From NCBI RefSeq assembly GCF_014805685.1, contig NC_060892.1, positions 15,846,490-15,910,489 on the forward strand: DNA of 64,000 nucleotides. The letters are read 5' to 3'. Every line of letters starts with the position of its first letter. Position 1 is the first letter of the stretch. Origin of the DNA: Silurus meridionalis. Lineage: Eukaryota > Chordata > Actinopteri > Siluriformes > Siluridae. Position numbers and translations under genes: made by a program. Below the pieces are notes generated by a model. It had not been told where the DNA came from. It was given only the letters and a program-made list of their open reading frames with translations, and made no database searches. This document shows, in pieces, positions 44,201 to 55,998 of this stretch.

Positions 44201-45697
44201 CGGGCAAACAAAAAAGATAATTGGCTCTTCATAAGTGTTAATGACTAATGACTGTTCTGTTTAATTTAGAAGAAAAGGGGAACATGACGAACTAAAACAC
44301 CAGATAATCCATATCCATTAAAGTGAACACTTTTCATCCATCTGCTCTTTTGCTCTTTTTCTTTTGTCAATGAATTTAGATACTTATCTTGTAAAAAACA
44401 CAAGTATACTGTTCGTTTTACACTTCATTACAGTGGAAGTCTATGTGCAAATCATGAATGTTTTATTCTTTATTGAAATTTCTTTAGTTTTCATTTGTAT
44501 GTGAAACGGACAGTTGTTACTTCAAAGTGTGCAAATAGAATCTTGGAAATACAGGTATAAATCTGCATAAGACTTAAAAAAAATTTCAATAAAATAAACA
44601 GAACTTTTTTAAGTGGAGAATTGTCATGACAGCGTTAGCAGTATCTGTGTAAATGCCTATGACGGTGCATGGCTACAATAAAACCTTAAGGAAAGTGGAA
44701 AGTAACTGGAACTACTTTTTAGCCGCATTTTACCAGTACAGGACAGGATTAAAAAATATTTATATATTAATACAGTGCTAATTAATGCTAATCTAATCGA
44801 ATACTGCCTTAGTATTAACAGTAAGTGTGTAGTTAGATATCATGAATTGATATGTATGGCATGTCACCTAGACAAGCAAAAAACAAAGATAAGTCATTTG
44901 TGTAAAATTATTATTATTATTTTTTTTAAGATTAATTATAGATCAGGGATCTTGTCCAGGTCCATCGATCAGTCAGTTAGTCAGGTTTATAAAATTTCAA
45001 TCTAAATAAATGAATAACATAATATACATAACTACTTTGGTTTGTTGTGTATATAGCCATAAGATTAGTTAATGTTTTTTTTAAATATCCCATTCCACAT
45101 TTAGTCTCCTTTTTCTGTTACAGTTTTCTGCGAAGGTACTCCACTAGATTTTGGAGTGTGGAGATTTGTGCTCATTCAGCCAAGTGAAAAAAAAAAAAAT
45201 TGTGTAAAAAAAAAAAACATGTATCATATAACCATGTCATACTCCATCTTTTTTGCACTTTTCCTTTTCATTACTTTCTCTATTTAACTACTTTGTTTTC
45301 CTGAGTTTAGGTGCTAAGCTTCTATTGTGTGTTCAGTGTCACATTTTCCCAGTTATTTTTGTTCTCTGTAAGAGTTATTTTATTGTCTGTTTTTTGTTTA
45401 ATTACAGGCCTGAATTTGCATGTACCACTGTATAACACCAGCATTCTGTCATCTTACTTTGTTAATTTTATCTATAAATAGAAACCTTGATTATCACACT
45501 CCCAGATCTATAATTAAGTTATAAATTAAACATTCTAAATAATATGTTTTACTGGACATGTTTTTGACTTTTGTTTGTTTGGTTAATGTGCCACACTTAA
45601 CGATGGATGACTGAAAACACCACACTTGGAACAAATGAGGTGCACGTGTGTGTTTTTTTGTGTGTGTGAGAGATAAAGCAAAAAGATAGAGAAAAGG

Positions 45698-45700
<3 letters not shown>
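41272..45700. other. unique DNA, no gene seen; complex blocks at 42110-42310 and 44030-44240
   Basis: Short CA runs occur at about 41637-41653 and 43883-43900. 42110-42310 is unusually GC-balanced for the region, and 44030-44240 is also complex; both could be conserved non-coding elements. 44560-45230 is A/T-rich with A runs. No coding exon, RNA gene or transposon end was recognised. Confidence 0.4.
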
Positions 45701-45736
<36 letters not shown>

Positions 45737-45750
45737 CGAGATGGAGAGAG
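45701..45750. repeat. (GA)n microsatellite with CGAGAG variants
   Basis: About 15 GA units then degenerate GA repeats. Confidence 0.92.
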
Positions 45751-46350
45751 ATAGAGAAAGTGTGTGTGTTTGTTTGTGCGTTATGGTTTAGGTTAGGTTA
45801 ATGCGATTTCCGTTACGCCTGTCGGGTCCAGAGACCGGGTTTTGTGAGCGCTGGTCAGGTGAACGCTGGGCTTGTCCTCCCTGCGGCCATTAGCGTGGAC
45901 AGGAGACAACTCGATAAAGATGGGATACTTTGATGCGCACGGGTCACTGCACAACCTCCAGTCACAACCCATCTCCCAACTTCCAATCAGTCTTCCAAAG
46001 AGCCAGGAGCATAAGGATGGAAATTTGACAGAAAGTTTAGATGAAGAAGATGGAGAAGAGAGGCCCAATTACCAACCACTCTCCGAGATGTTTTTTACAC
46101 ACATTGGAAGTTTCCACATGAATGATTTAGCTGTGGCAGGGAGACGAGGTCATCACGACAGCTTCTTCTCACTCAGGGGTGAAGTTTGTTGTGTCATGTC
46201 ACTGGGACCACTTTGGGGAGAAGAGTGCACTCAGAGAACAGGGAGAAGAGGCAGGGCCCAGCAATCTTCATGTCATGTCTCCTTAATGTGTTGTTTTTTG
46301 TTTATTAATACACCTCCCATTAATACACACTCACAAGCACATACACGTGC
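45751..46350. other. unique complex DNA, no supported gene
   Basis: A plus-strand frame runs across 45872-46573, but its first codon is TTG, its first ATG is at about 45920, it shows no domain I recognise and its second half translates a CA array. 45790-46150 could be part of an exon or a conserved non-coding element; neither is supported. Confidence 0.3.
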
Positions 46351-46360
46351 ACGCACACAC

Positions 46361-46403
<43 letters not shown>
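46351..46403. repeat. (CA)n microsatellite
   Basis: CA array with two CG interruptions near its start. Confidence 0.95.
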
Positions 46404-46406
<3 letters not shown>

Positions 46407-47490
46407 CCATTTCCTTTTGCATACCGTTAATCTTTAACTTGCAAAAAGCATCTCATGTATTTTTTATTTCAATAAATAACCCCTGCATTTTCATCCGCTA
46501 CTGTGTTTTTTTTTATTTTAGGCTTTATTTAGGGAAAAGTCACACATGCGCGAGCATGTGTACGTCATCTTAAATAACAATATGTCCTCTTCTGTCTCTT
46601 CTGTCATTCCTTATAAGCAGAGTCAAAATGCTTCTATTCAGGTTAAAGATGACATCTTCAATTGAGTCAACAGATTTTTTTCCTTTATTCTTGACTTTAA
46701 ACAACGGAACGGTGAAAGACAATAAGGATTTTCAGTGTAATGATGAAACAAAAAAAAAAAACAGAGCCTTTTTTTGGGAAAAAGAATCTGTCATGTCGAT
46801 GTCAACTCTTTGTGTGCCATCCTTAAGAGAAGGCAGGATGGAGAGAAAATTACCTTCCATAATTGGCACACTGATCAAAGATGGCGATGGTGATGACGGC
46901 AGGACAATAAAGCCATTAATTTATCAGAATTCATTATGAGCTGCTGCAGCAATAATCGCACAAAATATGGTGGAATAAATAGTGAGGGAGAGTCAAAGCT
47001 GAACAGATTTGTGAAGTGAAGGATAAGAGGAAGGCAGAGGGAGGGGGGGGGGTGATGATTTGCTTACATACCCATTGTAAACATGACCTTGGTGTTAAAA
47101 CGTGACATTGAGTGCTGAGGATACAGTACAGGATGCATGTATAATATACGGATGCTGTCTATGCTAAAAAGAAGGAAAAAAGTTAGAAAAGCTAGAAAGT
47201 GACACACAAGGATTCTCCAAGTTAGATGAGACCTTTTAGCTTATCCCAGGATGCTGGGTTTGAGACAGGAATACAATCTGTGATGAACATCAGTACATCA
47301 CAGAAAACAGCACATGATTTAACACACCTGGAAACTCCAGTCTAATTAGTAGGATGAATTTGGGAGGGACTTTATTAAAAATAAGGTGCCAGAACGAATT
47401 AGACAGATGTTTTCACAGTGATAATATTTTTGTCCTTAAAATAACAACTTTTTGTGTTATAAGGACCTTTTCTGGTACTAACAAAAAGAA

Positions 47491-47496
<6 letters not shown>
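46404..47496. other. unique DNA, candidate conserved non-coding block at 46800-46990
   Basis: 46800-46990 contains AAAGCCATTAATTTATCAG and CAGCAATAATCGC in a balanced, repeat-free context, resembling a homeodomain-rich enhancer. A short G run is at about 47041-47051. The rest shows nothing recognised. Confidence 0.32.

Positions 47497-47572
<76 letters not shown>
47497..47572. repeat. (TA)n microsatellite
   Basis: About 38 TA units. Confidence 0.97.
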
Positions 47573-47574
<2 letters not shown>

Positions 47575-47887
47575 CTTGTCTCTGTCATCTATCTTCACAG
47601 AAACAAAAATAAAATAACCTGAATCTCATTGAATACTGGCTTCACACACAATACATAGATGTATAAAAAGCCTGAAATGTCTAATATTAAATAAAACAAT
47701 TCATATTGAAAACAAATAATTTGCATACATATTTGTCAATGGCCATGTCGATTAGAGTATTAAAAACTTAATTGTAATAATAATTGTCAAGTAATAATTA
47801 AAGGTACATTTAGAACAGATAAATTGTGCGAGTTAACTCATGACATTAATGCAATTAAATATTTAAATAGTTACAGTGTATGTGTAT
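47573..47887. other. AT-rich DNA, no gene seen
   Basis: No recognised feature between two long TA arrays. Confidence 0.5.
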
Positions 47888-48999
<1,112 letters not shown>

Positions 49000-49560
49000 C
49001 TGGGGAGATGACCAGGTCATGGAGAGGTGACAGAAGTTCCCTGGAATTCAAGCTACTACATGTATGCATTTTACCTCAACATGTTTGGTATCATTTTAAA
49101 GGTTTAAGTGTGATTGAAACTATGATCTCCGTCCCATATCAGTAGAACAGGCTTCAGGTTTGGGAAAATTCTGTCCTACTGACATAAGGGTTGCCCCTGA
49201 GAAGATCCTTATCAGGTTTTTGTTTTAATCTAGGTGACATTTAGTTTTAGGTCACCTCATGTCCCAAGAAAGAGTTTGCAAAGCTTTTATCATATTGAAT
49301 TTATGAGTGTTTACAATGGTTTGGGTATATAAGGAAATTTGGCAAAACACTCAGGGAAGCATTCTGTAGTCAGAACTTCCCACAGTCTTGGTGTGTCTCT
49401 GTTGCCAGGTACAGCGACTCTTTAACAATTATTTTGTAAACTGTATTGCTCAACTATTTGGTTTTATACTGATCGTGTTGTGTAAATTTTTCCTATTATT
49501 TGTTTTAGATGTGACATTTGTTTATTGATTATTGCCTGGCAAATAAATGTAAAATTCTTG
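49000..49560. other. possible solo LTR or retroelement promoter region
   Basis: A TATA-like GGGTATATAAGG at about 49322-49333 is followed after about 200 bases by an AATAAA at about 49541, in a stretch unlike its AT-rich neighbours. That spacing resembles U3-R-U5 of an LTR. I found no TG...CA ends with a target duplication, so the class is uncertain. Confidence 0.3.
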
Positions 49561-50003
49561 ATTAACTTGATTAATTTCCTGGAATCATTTATATCTAGTT
49601 GATTATGTAGTCTGTTGTTACCGCAAAACTATGACCAGGATAGTACAAACTAAAAGCTCATGAACGGATGGAGCACAGAGAAGGTCTGTGACCTTCTGAT
49701 TTCTGAATATCACTGACTTAGCAAGTTATGACCAAGTAACTAAATTAAATATTCTTTATGAATGAGCAAGCATTGAGCGGCCTACTTAAAGAATATTAGT
49801 TTATCGTTATATCCTCTGACTAAGATTCCGACTGGCTAATGTGCCTCCGTTAGCAGGTATTGTTAGCCAATCACAAGGCTCTAAACGACTCCGGGTCCAT
49901 AAAGAATGATTATTTGAAAAGACGGACTGTTTAGAATAATCTATTTAAATTAAAGAAGAAATACCACCAATAAGGTGATCAGCATGAATTAGATTTATTC
50001 TAG
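49561..50003. other. unique DNA, no gene seen
   Basis: AT-rich sequence leading to a SINE insertion site; nothing recognised. Confidence 0.5.
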
Positions 50004-50009
50004 CTAAAT

Positions 50010-50223
50010 AAACTTTCTTTCGGCTTCTCCCATTAGCGGTCGCCTCAGCGGATCATCCGTATTCATGATCCGCATGTTCGATTTGGCACACGTTTTTACG
50101 CTGGATGCCCTTTCTAACACAACCCTCCCCATTTATCCGGGCTTGGGACCAGCACTAAGAGTGCACTGGCTTGTGCAACCGTAATGGCTGGGGTTGGTTC
50201 TCTGACCGGGAATCAAACCCGGC
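50010..50223 (-). repeat. tRNA-derived SINE with 6-bp target duplication
   Basis: On the plus strand it runs from CTTTCGGCTTCTCCCATTAG (the tail side) to GGGAATCAAACCCGGCC (the 5' side), a common fish repeat read in reverse. The inverted B box GGTTTGATTCC is at 50209-50219. CTAAAT occurs on both sides (50004-50009 and 50224-50229) as the likely target duplication. Confidence 0.75.
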
Positions 50224-50312
50224 CTAAATCTTTATTATATATTGATATCCATTTTAGTTATCATTTACAGCAGCGCGAGAAAGACTAACACGCATCATAC
50301 CTTCACCCACAC

Positions 50313-50611
50313 TGTCAGGAAACCACCAGCCACACCTCACTCCTACACTCAGCACACTCACACTGCCTTGCCCTCCTACTAATCACTTTCACCTGTCTCC
50401 AATCTACTCTCCCCTTCATAAGGCCCCCATTTCCACTCGCTCACGATCTGCGCTCTACGGTTTTACACTGGCGGCCATCCCTGGACTTCACACATTACGA
50501 ATTATACACGTTTTCCGGTTTGTGCTTATACTAAAGCTTCTGCCTCATGTACTGAGACTAATAAAGTGTTTGCCCATACTCTGGTTTCCGGCTCTTGATC
50601 CAAGCACTACA
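50313..50611 (+). repeat. 5' LTR of the chromovirus
   Basis: Starts TGTCAGGAAACC and ends CACTACA. Contains CCTTCATAAGGC (TATA-like) and GACTAATAAAG (polyadenylation signal). Immediately downstream, GAAGATTGGACCGG resembles GAAGATCCGACC at the same place in the other gypsy element. Confidence 0.92.
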
Positions 50612-53600
50612 GAAGATTGGACCGGTACCGACCACTTACCTTGATAGATCCACAACTGGGTTCCACCTTGGATGCTATCAAGGAACTAGCCGTCGCTCTC
50701 TAGGAGGCCTTCACTCTGGCCTCTCATCTCTTTGCTCACCGGGAAGGCACTGTCCTGGGCGAGGGCTATATGGAGCACCAATGGTGCCATAACCACATAA
50801 TTTGCGGTTTTAAAAATTATATCCGGACATTAAGCTGGCAATGGCCATCTACGAAGATGCGCTGGGGCTAGAGTCTTTAATTCAGTGGTCCATCCGCATT
50901 TCCCTGTGGCTGGCAGCTTATTGTTCCCCTCCACACACTGTCTCTTCTACTCCAGGACCCGAACCCATGCAAGTCAGATCCGAAGGGCTGTCGTGAAGAG
51001 AGAGAGAGCACCTGTATTGTTGCGAGCATGGACACCTCAATTCCCAGTGTCCGGCCCGACCACCACACCTGGCGGTGTGTACTGTTGACTTAACCACAGA
51101 AATCACTCACTTATCTAAGCTTTCAGTCACACTTATCACCCCACGCTCTCCCTTCTGGTCTCTGACTTTGTAGATTATGGCTCAGCAGGCAACTTCATCG
51201 CCAGGAAAGAGGGACAAGGAAGCTTGCGGTGCAAACCATCCAAGGAAAAACCCCTTGAAGCGTGGCTGGGTGTACTGTGCCCTGGTGGTCATCCTCCAGG
51301 TCGGCTTGTTCCATCGTAAGGAGCTCCGGTTCCTCGTCCTTGGGAACTCCATGGCAAGCATCATCCGGGGGCATCCCTGGCTGGCACTACACGCACCAAA
51401 GTTCTTTTGGAACCCGTGTGACATCCTTAAATGGAGCTACTGGAGTAGGGGAGCAATGTCTTTACCACCTGCCCTGCCTGCGTCCTATCCCGATCCCCTA
51501 GCAGCCACGTTCGTGGAGAGCCTGGAGAACTCTCTGGAGGTAGAGATTCCCCCGGAGTACCGATCGTTTATAGATGTATTCAGCAAGCAGGCGGTGACTC
51601 GCCTGCCACCCCACTGTCCATGGGACTGCGACATTGACCTGGTGCCTAAAAGGGCAGGTGTACCCATTGTTGGTTCCAGAACATGCAGTAATGGAGAAGA
51701 AAGGACTGCATTGACTATCGCAACCTGAACGCCCAAATCGCTCCACTCCTGTAGCCGCTTCCCCTGGTCTCAGCCGCACTAGAGGATCTACAAGGAGCGA
51801 GGATCTTCATGAAACTAGACCTCCGTAGTGCCTCAACCTGGTGTGCATCCGCAAGGGGGATGAGTGGAAGACGGCCTTTATCACCCCCTCTGGTCACTAT
51901 GAGTATCACGTCATGCTGTATAGTCTATCCATTTCCACGCGGTGTTCCAGACCTTCATGAACAAAGTGTTCAGACCCAAATCCTGGAGCAGCTACGGGAA
52001 CATAGCACCTACATAGCAGTTCCTATGATACATGATCAGTGCATCTGGTGTATGGACGGAACGGGGGAAGGTAAAGGTTGTGCAGGACTGGCCCCGTCCA
52101 GGCACTGGCAAGAAGCTTCCTAGGATTCCCAACTTCTAACAGCGTTTTAGCCAGGGCTTTAGTCTGGTCACCGCCCCGCTCACCTCTCTCCTGAAGGGAA
52201 GGCCAAGACCCTTGCGTGGACCCCAGAGGCCGAGGAGGCCTTCCATTAACTGAAGAAGAGGTTCAGTGTCGCTCCTCTCCTGCTACACCTGGACCCACGA
52301 CTCCCGTTCATCGTGGAGGTAGATGCCTCCTCCACCGGCCAGATGGCGCCTTATCCCAGCAGTCACGGAGTCCCCCACGGCTGCGACCCTGCGCCTTCTT
52401 CTTGAGGAAACTCTCCCCCACAGAACAAAACTATGATGTCGGGAACCGGGAGCTTTTGGCCATTAAACTGGTGCTTGAGGAGTTGGCTTCACTAGCTGAA
52501 GGGGGCAACACAACCCTTTATGGTCATAACAAACAATAAGAACGTCCAATACCTGTGGGAAGCCAAGTGCCTAAACCCACGTCAAGCCAGATGGGCCCTG
52601 TTTCTTACCCATTTCCACTTCACCATTACCTACCGTCCGGGCTCCAAGAACGGCAAGGCCGACGCCCTGTCCCGGATCCATGGCCTGACATTCATCCGCG
52701 GGCCATGCCGTCAATCCCTGCTGAGGTCGATCAATGAGGTCCCAGGTTCGGGGCCCGGGATGAGCAGGGATGTCACACGTTATGTCCAGGGCTGCCCTGT
52801 CTGCCATATCCAAGACACTATGACACTTACTTTCAAGAAAGCTGGTCCTTCTGCCCATTCTGCAGCGGCTGTGGTCACATTTAGGGGTAGATTTCATCAC
52901 GGACCTGCCCAACTCGAATGGTAACACCTGCATCTTAGTGGTTGTGGACCGATTCTCCAAGCCTTGCATGCTGATTCCCCTCCCGAGCCTGCCCACAGCC
53001 CTAGAGACCACAGAGGCGCTCTTTCATCACGTCTTCCGGAACTTCGGCCTGCCAGTGAAAATCGTGTCCAACCGGGGACCCCAGTTCACATCCCACATGT
53101 GAAAGGCGTTCTTATGACTCCTAGGGGTATCACCCCTCGTCGGGATATCACCCAAAGACCAACGGGCAGACGAAGCGGAGATACAAAAGCTGGGACACTA
53201 CTTTTGGTTGTATTGTAATCAGCACCATACAACCTGGAACTGCGTTCTCTCCTGGGCAGAGCACGCGTAGAACACCCTGCACCAGGACACCACCGGCCTA
53301 ACCCAGTTCCAGTGCGTGCTAGGCTTCCAGCCGCAATTGTTTCCAAGGACGGACGAGCCCTCTCACGTCCCAGGCGTGGCTCCCTGGTTCCGGGAAAGCA
53401 CCCAACCGAGTGATCAGGTCTGGTTTTCCACCTGAGATCTGTGCCTATGGCTACCCTGCAGGAAACTCAGCCCCTGCTTTATCTGGCTGTTCTGGATAAT
53501 CAGGAGGGCCAATGACGTGGCCTATTGGCTCGACCAGCTTTCTAGGTACCTCATCCATCCGACCTTCCAAGTGTCACCCTGGGGTCACCATAGATCCTCT

Positions 53601-53779
53601 CTCTCTAGAATACCTTGTGGACTTGGACGGGTACGGACCAAAGGAGTGCTCGTAGGTCGCCAGGCAGGACGTGCTAGACCTAGCACTTCTGGAGGAGTTT
53701 CATGCCAGCCACCCTAGCCGGCCCGCAACCCGGAGCCACGGGCTTCCCCGGAGCCACGTTAGGGCGTTGAGAGCTGCCC
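50612..53779 (+). pseudogene. chromovirus gag-pol remnant
   Basis: Domains in order. Gag knuckle remnant near 51009-51051 (CCEHGHLNSQC, an incomplete CCHC). Protease at about 51165-51215, where the active-site DSG triplet reads DYG (GSAGNFIARKE follows). RT from about 51540 (PPEYRSFIDVFSKQ, later MKLDLRSA at 51809), with the catalytic YxDD motif not recognisable. RNase H at about 52310-52480 with [13 protein letters not shown], then [13 protein letters not shown]. Integrase zinc region and core at about 52640-53400 with VVVDRFSK; the second catalytic Asp is Asn (AAC at 53070-53072) and the third catalytic Glu is Lys (AAG at 53173-53175). Several stops and frameshifts. Clearly dead. Confidence 0.85.
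53590..53720 (+). pseudogene. chromodomain at the integrase C-terminus
   Basis: EYLVDLDGYGPKECS, a TAG stop (53653-53655) where the family has Trp, then VARQDVLDLALLEEFHASHP. The YLV-x-W/L-x-GY pattern followed by a helix is the chromodomain that chromoviruses use to target integration to chromatin. Confidence 0.85.
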
Positions 53780-53795
53780 CTGAAGGAGGGGGTAA
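53780..53795 (+). promoter_or_regulatory. polypurine tract
   Basis: CTGAAGGAGGGGGTAA ends exactly at the 3' LTR boundary. It would prime plus-strand DNA synthesis. Confidence 0.8.
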
Positions 53796-54091
53796 CGTCA
53801 GGGAACCACTAGCCACGCCTCCCTCCTACACTCAGCACACTCGCACAGCCTCGCCCTCCTACTAATCACCTTCACCTGTCTCCAATCTACTCTCCCCTTC
53901 ATAAGGCCGCCATTTCCACTCGCTCACCATCCGATCTATGATTCACACTGTCGATCATCCATGGACTGCCCACATTATGGATTATACCTGTTTTCCGGTT
54001 TGTGCTTATACGGAAGCTTCTGCCTCGTGTACTGAGACTAATAAAGCGTTTGCCTGTACTCTGGTTTCCGACTCTTGATCCACGCGTGACA
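53796..54091 (+). repeat. 3' LTR of the chromovirus
   Basis: Matches the 5' LTR along its length with many substitutions and a few indels. Its first base has changed (CGTCAGGG instead of TGTCAGGA). Ends GCGTGACA, followed by the CACAC duplication. Confidence 0.92.
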
Positions 54092-54096
54092 CACAC

Positions 54097-54457
54097 CAGT
54101 GGATTCCGTCGTTGAGCCACTGGGTGGGCACCCCAACACAGGTGTGTGTGTTCAGCAAGAGGATAAACATGAATGGAACAGTCTCTGTTGTGTTTATGTG
54201 TTCATAGTTCCTAGAGGCCCTATGTGTAGGCCATGGAATGTTCTGAATTGAAGTAGTAGTGGTAGTATTTTCCATAATAAGTTTGAACATATTATTATTA
54301 ATAAAAGCATGAAAATAATCATCATCATCATCATCATCATCATGTTGGGTTACACTGAATAAATAACTGTACCAACAAATAATTATATGAAGACCTATTT
54401 TTTGAATACAGCTGAGGAATCAGCACATGATTTCAGCTTTCATTACATACTTCGATT
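54097..54457. other. unique DNA with a (CAT)n tract
   Basis: Contains about eight CAT/ATC units at 54319-54343. Nothing else recognised. Confidence 0.6.
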
Positions 54458-55377
54458 ACCGTATTTTCCAGACTATAAGCCGCTACTTTTTCCCACGCTT
54501 TGAACCCCGCGGCTTAAACAACGAAACGGCTAATTTATGGATTTTTCCTGGGTTTTTCCTGGTTTTACAAGCTTCAAGAAAAATAAACTGAGTCCCATAA
54601 CATTAGACCAATGAAACTGCTGAACAGGTTAAGGTGAACCAATGAAATTCTTTATATTAAATTGGATGCGCTCCAACTGAATCGGGCTGCACCACATCAT
54701 ATATATGGATGAGGTTTGACCTGCCGCTCACTCGGACTGTCTACAGGAAAGGAGAATCATTAGTCACGCTGAAAACAACTGGGCATGAAAAAACACACTT
54801 CACCTGTGTTCTGAGCTGCATGGCATCGGGAGAAAGCTTCACCGATGGCGATTTTTAAACGCACGATGATGCCAAAAGAAATTGTTGTGAAAGGAAGGAG
54901 AAAGAGAATGAAGAATTGACTTTCTTGGTAGGCTACTCTTTAGATACAAGCCGTTGTAACGCGTTGAGTCTGGGTCATGGGATAGCTCGCTACTCCAGTT
55001 GCAACAGAAATCATATAAGCACAGACAGGTTTCCAAAACTCTTGCTTTTTTTTTTTTTTTCTTGGCAACAGCGTTACGGGTTAGTCAAAGAAACTTAGAA
55101 ATGAACATCAGAAAATAATAAGGACATATTCCTTGGTCTTGCACACAAGCAGTAATACCGGAAAAATGCTGCTCTGCTCTTTAAGGAGCCACAACATATT
55201 TCACCCGTTACACCGTGTAACAGGCACTGTCTTCCGTTGAAGCCTGTGTAAAGTTAATTAGTTTCAGTGTAGGCATATAGACAGGTGCGGCTTATTTATA
55301 TTCAAAATAAAAATCTTGGTAAAATTCAGTGGGTGCGGCTTATATTTGGGTGCGCTTAATAGTCCGGAAATTACGGT
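54458..55377 (+). mobile_element. pogo/Tigger-like DNA transposon remnant
   Basis: 920 bases with terminal inverted repeats: ACCGTATTTTCCAGACTATA on the left, and inverted right end ACCGTAATTTCCGGACTATT. The plus strand near 54785-54900 encodes GHEKTHFTCVLSCMASGE, a segment of pogo/Tigger-class transposases, after which the frame breaks (stop near 54858) and most of the catalytic domain is missing. Non-autonomous deletion derivative. The expected TA target duplication is not clean (right flank reads TT). Confidence 0.75.
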
Positions 55378-55956
55378 TCATGTTTTGTGGCAGAAACAAG
55401 AAATCAAAATTGCTATCTCACAGAGCAGCTGAGACAAAGAGATGTAGGATGTATTTTTTATGGCTAGAGATGTATGTTAATTTGATGTATTGTGTGATAT
55501 ATGTGGCTTGGAATGAGTTCAGGATCATCAACAGAGTCAGGGGTCAGAGTTCAGAGAGCTCGGCGAAGAAAAACAGTTGGAGAGGCATTTTGCCTTTGGC
55601 TGTGTCGTGGCCTGACCTTTTACACTTCTATAAGCAAATGAGAGACACTAAATGTAGATTAATGTGTGTATGAAGAAGTGATGTGTGTGTTTATTTTGCG
55701 AGTATTTACAATACTAAAGATAAAATTTAACTTGATGTGATTTGAGTATAGAACACCTTTACTATTTTATTCCTCTTTTATTACAGCAATCTGCTAACCA
55801 TGACATATTTTTACTCATTGAAGAAGGTTGTTTGTAATTTTTGTCCAAATATAAATACCTCTAATGCTAACCGCAATACTGTTTATGTTCTAACAGTTAA
55901 AAACTGTCATTCCCTAGCCTTTCTCTCTCTAAATGGTAAATAAGCATCTTTACACA

Positions 55957-55957
<1 letters not shown>
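55378..55957. other. unique DNA, no gene seen
   Basis: A 114-codon plus-strand frame at 55329-55673 starts inside the transposon and shows no domain; not supported as a gene. Confidence 0.45.

Positions 55958-55996
<39 letters not shown>
55958..55996. repeat. (CA)n microsatellite
   Basis: About 19 CA units. Confidence 0.95.

Positions 55997-55998
<2 letters not shown>

Larger units (their letters stand above)
50313..54091 (+). mobile_element. Ty3/gypsy chromovirus (sushi-type), plus strand, decayed
   Basis: 3.78 kb element bounded by two LTRs of 299 and 296 bases and a perfect 5-bp target duplication CACAC (50308-50312 and 54092-54096). The order on the plus strand is gag zinc-knuckle remnant, protease, RT, RNase H, integrase and chromodomain, the hallmark of vertebrate chromoviruses. 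The internal part is about 3.2 kb rather than the usual 4-5 kb, so gag and parts of pol are deleted. Every domain is interrupted. Confidence 0.92.

Noticed and set aside
45872..46573. 233-codon plus-strand frame that might be a host gene
   Set aside because: Its first codon is TTG, it shows no domain or homologue I recognise, it has no visible splice context, and its second half translates a CA array.
50200..50224. Possible tRNA gene because of the inverted B box
   Set aside because: No cloverleaf or paired A box with tRNA spacing; the sequence continues as a SINE body with target duplication.
55329..55673. 114-codon plus-strand frame
   Set aside because: It starts inside the pogo-like element's right end and shows no similarity.
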